Assembly (NCBI GenBank): GCA_031286555.1
Contig: JAITUD010000014.1
Span: 1-6,905 of the forward strand
Reading direction: 5' to 3'
DNA: 6,905 bases
From: Microbacterium sp.
Lineage (GTDB): Bacteria; Actinomycetota; Actinomycetes; Actinomycetales; Microbacteriaceae
Positions 5,222-6,905 of this stretch are shown here, one piece after another. The notes under the pieces were generated by a model. The model was not told the DNA's origin and did no database searches. It was given only the letters and a program-made list of their open reading frames with translations. How positions within the stretch are numbered: the first letter of the stretch is position 1; every line of letters begins with the position of its first letter. Made by a program: the position numbers and the translations under genes.

Positions 5222-6142
5222 GTCGTGCGCCCTCTGCTTCGGCGAGGGGAGCTGGCCGGCCAGCATCGCGGTCAGGGCTATCGCGAAACCGAGCAGCTGG
5301 ATCAGGGTGAGGGCTTCGCCGGCGATGAGCGCGCCGAGAGTCGCGGCCACGAGCGGGGAGAGCAGCCCGAGCAACGCGGTCGCGGTGACCGGGAGACGGC
5401 GGATTCCGTTGAACCAGATCGTGTAGGTCAGAAGGGCGCCGACCACGCCGAGCCACGCGTAGCCGAGCCAGGCCGCGCCATCGATGTCGGCGGGAACGCC
5501 GTCGATGAGCAGGGCGGGCAGCAGGAGCACCAGGCCGCCGGCCGTGAGCTGCCACCCCGCCAGCCCGACGGCTGACACGCCCTCGGGGCGGCCCCACTTC
5601 TTCGTGAGCACGACACCGGTGCCCATCGACACTGCGCCGGCGAGACCCGCGAGGATGCCGAGCGGGGACAGAGCCGCGTCGGGGCCGAGTACGACGAAGG
5701 CGACGCCGACCATGCCCACCACACCCCAGCCGAGCCGCCAGCGCGAGAGCTTCTCGTGCAGGATCGCGACGGCGAGGAAGGCGATCACGATGGGCTGTGC
5801 CGCGCCGAGCGTGGCGGCGACGCCTCCCGGAAGCTGCTGGGCGGCCAGGAAGAGCAGCGGGAAGAACGCGCCCATGTTCAGGGTTCCGAGCACCCGGCTC
5901 TTCCACCACCACGAGCCGTGCGGCAGTTGGCGCGCGATCAGCAGGGCGATGAGCCCGGCGGGGAGCGCGCGCAGCATGGCCGCAAAAAGGGGGTGGCCCT
6001 CCGGCAGCAGGTGCGTGGTCACGATGTAGGTCGTGCCCCACACCGCGGGGGCCAGCGCGGTCAGCGCCGTCCAGCCCACGCGGTTGGCAGTGGCCGGGGT
6101 CTTGGCGCCGAGGAGAGCGGGGGAGGTCGTCGTGTCGGTCAT
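5216..6142 (-). CDS. EamA/DMT-superfamily membrane transporter (probable metabolite exporter)
   Basis: The 308-residue integral membrane protein has ten predicted helices, roughly at 23-43, 51-70, 84-101, 107-128, 137-153, 160-180, 190-213, 224-244, 252-272 and 280-297. They form two EamA repeats (about 27-152 and 162-295). Typical signatures are APAVWGTTYIV in helix 1, the end-of-repeat PIVIAFLAVAILHEKLS, and LLSPLVAATLGALIAGEAL in the second half. Such proteins export amino acids, purines or related small metabolites by proton antiport; the substrate here is unknown. The start at 6142 is preferred over an upstream in-frame start at 6211, because the extra 23 residues would run across the LysR boxes and read as non-membrane noise. 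A GACGAT box sits six bases before this ATG. A LysR-type gene is divergent, and the pairing suggests the regulator controls this exporter. Confidence 0.91.
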   Translation of the reverse strand: MTDTTTSPALLGAKTPATANRVGWTALTALAPAVWGTTYIVTTHLLPEGHPLFAAMLRALPAGLIALLIARQLPHGSWWWKSRVLGTLNMGAFFPLLFLAAQQLPGGVAATLGAAQPIVIAFLAVAILHEKLSRWRLGWGVVGMVGVAFVVLGPDAALSPLGILAGLAGAVSMGTGVVLTKKWGRPEGVSAVGLAGWQLTAGGLVLLLPALLIDGVPADIDGAAWLGYAWLGVVGALLTYTIWFNGIRRLPVTATALLGLLSPLVAATLGALIAGEALTLIQLLGFAIALTAMLAGQLPSPKQRAHDS

Positions 6143-6148
6143 GACTCC

Positions 6149-6154
6149 ATCGTC
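6149..6154 (-). promoter_or_regulatory. Candidate -10 element for the EamA gene
   Basis: On the complement GACGAT is followed by six bases and then ATG at 6142, mirroring the TACGAT layout of the GNAT gene. GGAG lies only two bases from the ATG, too close for a normal ribosome site, which favours a leaderless reading. If transcription starts at 6142, the LysR boxes lie at about -36 to -56, a usual activating position. Confidence 0.45.
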
Positions 6155-6176
6155 GGCTCGGAGCGCATGATGAGTC

Positions 6177-6197
6177 CAACACATTGTTGCGACAACA
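6177..6197. promoter_or_regulatory. LysR-type binding region: two overlapping T-N11-A style palindromes
   Basis: Three five-base half-sites follow each other with three-base spacers: CAACA-N3-TGTTG-N3-CAACA. The right pair (6185-6197) is a 13-base dyad that fits the LysR-type consensus T-N11-A. The left pair (6177-6189) is an equally perfect 13-base dyad sharing the central TGTTG. The site lies between the divergent EamA and lysR starts, 34 and 24 bases away respectively, the classic position for a LysR-type regulator controlling its neighbour and itself. Confidence 0.75.
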
Positions 6198-6211
6198 GCT
6201 ATGAGTAGCAA
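6184..6211 (+). promoter_or_regulatory. Weak candidate promoter for the LysR-type gene
   Basis: TTGTTG (6184-6189) and TAGCAA (6206-6211) are spaced by 16 bases and would start transcription just before the ATG at 6222. The -35 would lie inside the LysR boxes, fitting autorepression. Both hexamers match consensus at only three of six positions or so, and no ribosome site precedes the ATG. Confidence 0.25.
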
Positions 6212-6221
6212 TCATGAATGC

Positions 6222-6905
6222 ATGGAGTTCCAGCAGATGCGATACGTCATCGCCGTGGCCGAGGAGCGCAGCTTCACGAGGGCGGCGGAACGTTGCCTCG
6301 TGGTGCAGTCGGCACTGAGTCATCAGATCAAGGCGCTCGAGCGCGAGCTCGGAGTGCGGCTGTTCGCGCGCACCAGCCGCCGGGTCGAGATCACTGCCGC
6401 GGGCGAGGCGTTCCTCGTGGAGGCGCGCGCAAGCCTTGCCGCCGCCGCACGCGCGATGTCCGAGGCGGCGGCGGCCGGCGGGCGGATCAGCGGCACTCTG
6501 ACCGTCGGCGTGATACCCACGGTCACGGCCATCGACGTCCCCGCCGTGCTGGGCCGGTTCCACCGCGCCCACCCGGAGGTGCGGATCAGGCTCCGTGGCG
6601 GTGGAAGCGACGAGTTCATCGCGGCGATCGTCGCCGGCAGCATGGATGTAGCCGTGCTCGGCCTCCCGGACAGCACCCCGCCGAAGGGTGTGGCCGCGCG
6701 TGTGCTGGTGCGAGAGAACCTCGTTGCCGTCGTCGCGGGGGAGCATCCTCTGGCGGGACGAGGGCGACTGCGTCTGGACGAGCTGGCAGGGGAGGCGTTC
6801 GTGGACTTCCCCGAAGGCACGCCTGGACGCATCCAGTCCGACCTGGCGTTCGAAGCCGCCGGCATCCATCGCGAGGTCATGTTCGAGGCGATGGACACGG
6901 CCCTC
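6222..6905 (+). CDS. LysR-family transcriptional regulator (3' end beyond window)
   Basis: 228 residues are visible with no stop before the window edge; the family is usually about 290-310 residues, so 60-80 are missing. Residues 1-60 are the winged helix-turn-helix: FQQMRYVIAVAEERSFTRAA, then QSALSHQIKALERELGVRLF (29-48) containing the recognition helix, then ARTSRRVEITAAGE (49-62). A linker helix spans about 63-88. From about residue 90 (ISGTLTVGVIP) the effector-binding domain of periplasmic-binding-protein type begins, with MDVAVLG (141-147) and ENLVAVVAGEHPLA (165-178) as usual landmarks. The ATG at 6222 gives the standard N-terminus; an in-frame ATG at 6201 would add seven residues and is less likely. 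It is divergent from the EamA transporter gene, with LysR-type boxes between them. The effector is unknown. Confidence 0.93.
   Translation, partial: MEFQQMRYVIAVAEERSFTRAAERCLVVQSALSHQIKALERELGVRLFARTSRRVEITAAGEAFLVEARASLAAAARAMSEAAAAGGRISGTLTVGVIPTVTAIDVPAVLGRFHRAHPEVRIRLRGGGSDEFIAAIVAGSMDVAVLGLPDSTPPKGVAARVLVRENLVAVVAGEHPLAGRGRLRLDELAGEAFVDFPEGTPGRIQSDLAFEAAGIHREVMFEAMDTAL

Noticed and set aside
6143..6211. Upstream start for the EamA protein at 6211 (23 extra residues)
   Set aside because: It would translate through the LysR boxes and the putative promoter. The ATG at 6142 has a -10-like box at the right spacing and gives a usual EamA N-terminus.
5100..6869. A 589-codon open frame on the - strand across GNAT, EamA and lysR
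   Set aside because: It is the antisense or shifted frame of three well-recognised genes, is rich in Arg, Gly, His and Pro as G+C-rich shadows are, and shows no domain.
1..6905. Asp-Ala pairs seemingly prefer GAT over GAC before Ala (about 11 of 24 by hand count)
   Set aside because: The background GAT share looks lower, but the sample is small and hand-counted. It may be a general codon-pair habit of the genome rather than a local signal.
1..6905. Mobile elements, CRISPR repeats, tRNA genes, attachment sites, defence or secondary-metabolite systems
   Set aside because: No direct-repeat arrays, transposase or integrase motifs, tRNA-like folds or base-composition breaks were seen. All genes have coherent, chromosome-like composition.

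Overview
The window is about 69% G+C by eye, densely packed, and uses GTG starts and strong G/C third positions. It looks like a chromosomal stretch of a high-GC actinobacterium, most likely Microbacteriaceae (Microbacterium-like). That placement rests on protein style from memory, not on a search. I see no mobile element, CRISPR array, rRNA or tRNA, and nothing that amounts to a wholly new system. The interest lies in gene neighbourhood and regulatory sites.

Left part (1-2434): the 3' end of the E1-beta gene and the complete E2 gene of a branched-chain 2-oxoacid dehydrogenase complex run on the + strand with an ATGA start/stop overlap. They meet, tail to tail with a 9-base gap, a TetR-family regulator on the - strand. 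A perfect 8+2+8 palindrome lies just upstream of the tetR start and is a probable auto-operator. The regulator plausibly controls the dehydrogenase operon, whose promoter is outside the window.

Middle (2435-5221): a sirtuin and a histidine phosphatase form a - strand pair coupled by a GTGA overlap. The sirtuin resembles class II / SIRT4. Divergent from it, across only 44 bases, is a SpoU-family RNA 2'-O-methyltransferase, followed by a GNAT acetyltransferase. Four starts in and around this region (sirtuin, methyltransferase, GNAT, EamA transporter) have a -10-like hexamer exactly six bases before the start codon, suggesting leaderless mRNAs. The 44-base divergent spacer carries a short palindrome at its exact midpoint.

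Right part (5216-6905): an EamA/DMT membrane transporter on the - strand, overlapping the GNAT gene tail to tail by six bases, is divergent from a LysR-type regulator that runs off the window. Their shared spacer holds three CAACA/TGTTG half-sites, giving two overlapping T-N11-A LysR-type boxes. This fits a regulator controlling its divergent exporter gene and itself.

Working idea: the left and middle parts may be linked. Vertebrate SIRT4 and E. coli CobB are reported to act on lipoyl or acyl lysines of 2-oxoacid dehydrogenases, and SIRT4 on leucine catabolism. Here a SIRT4-like sirtuin sits two genes from a lipoyl-bearing E2. This is inference from proximity and family, not shown by the sequence.
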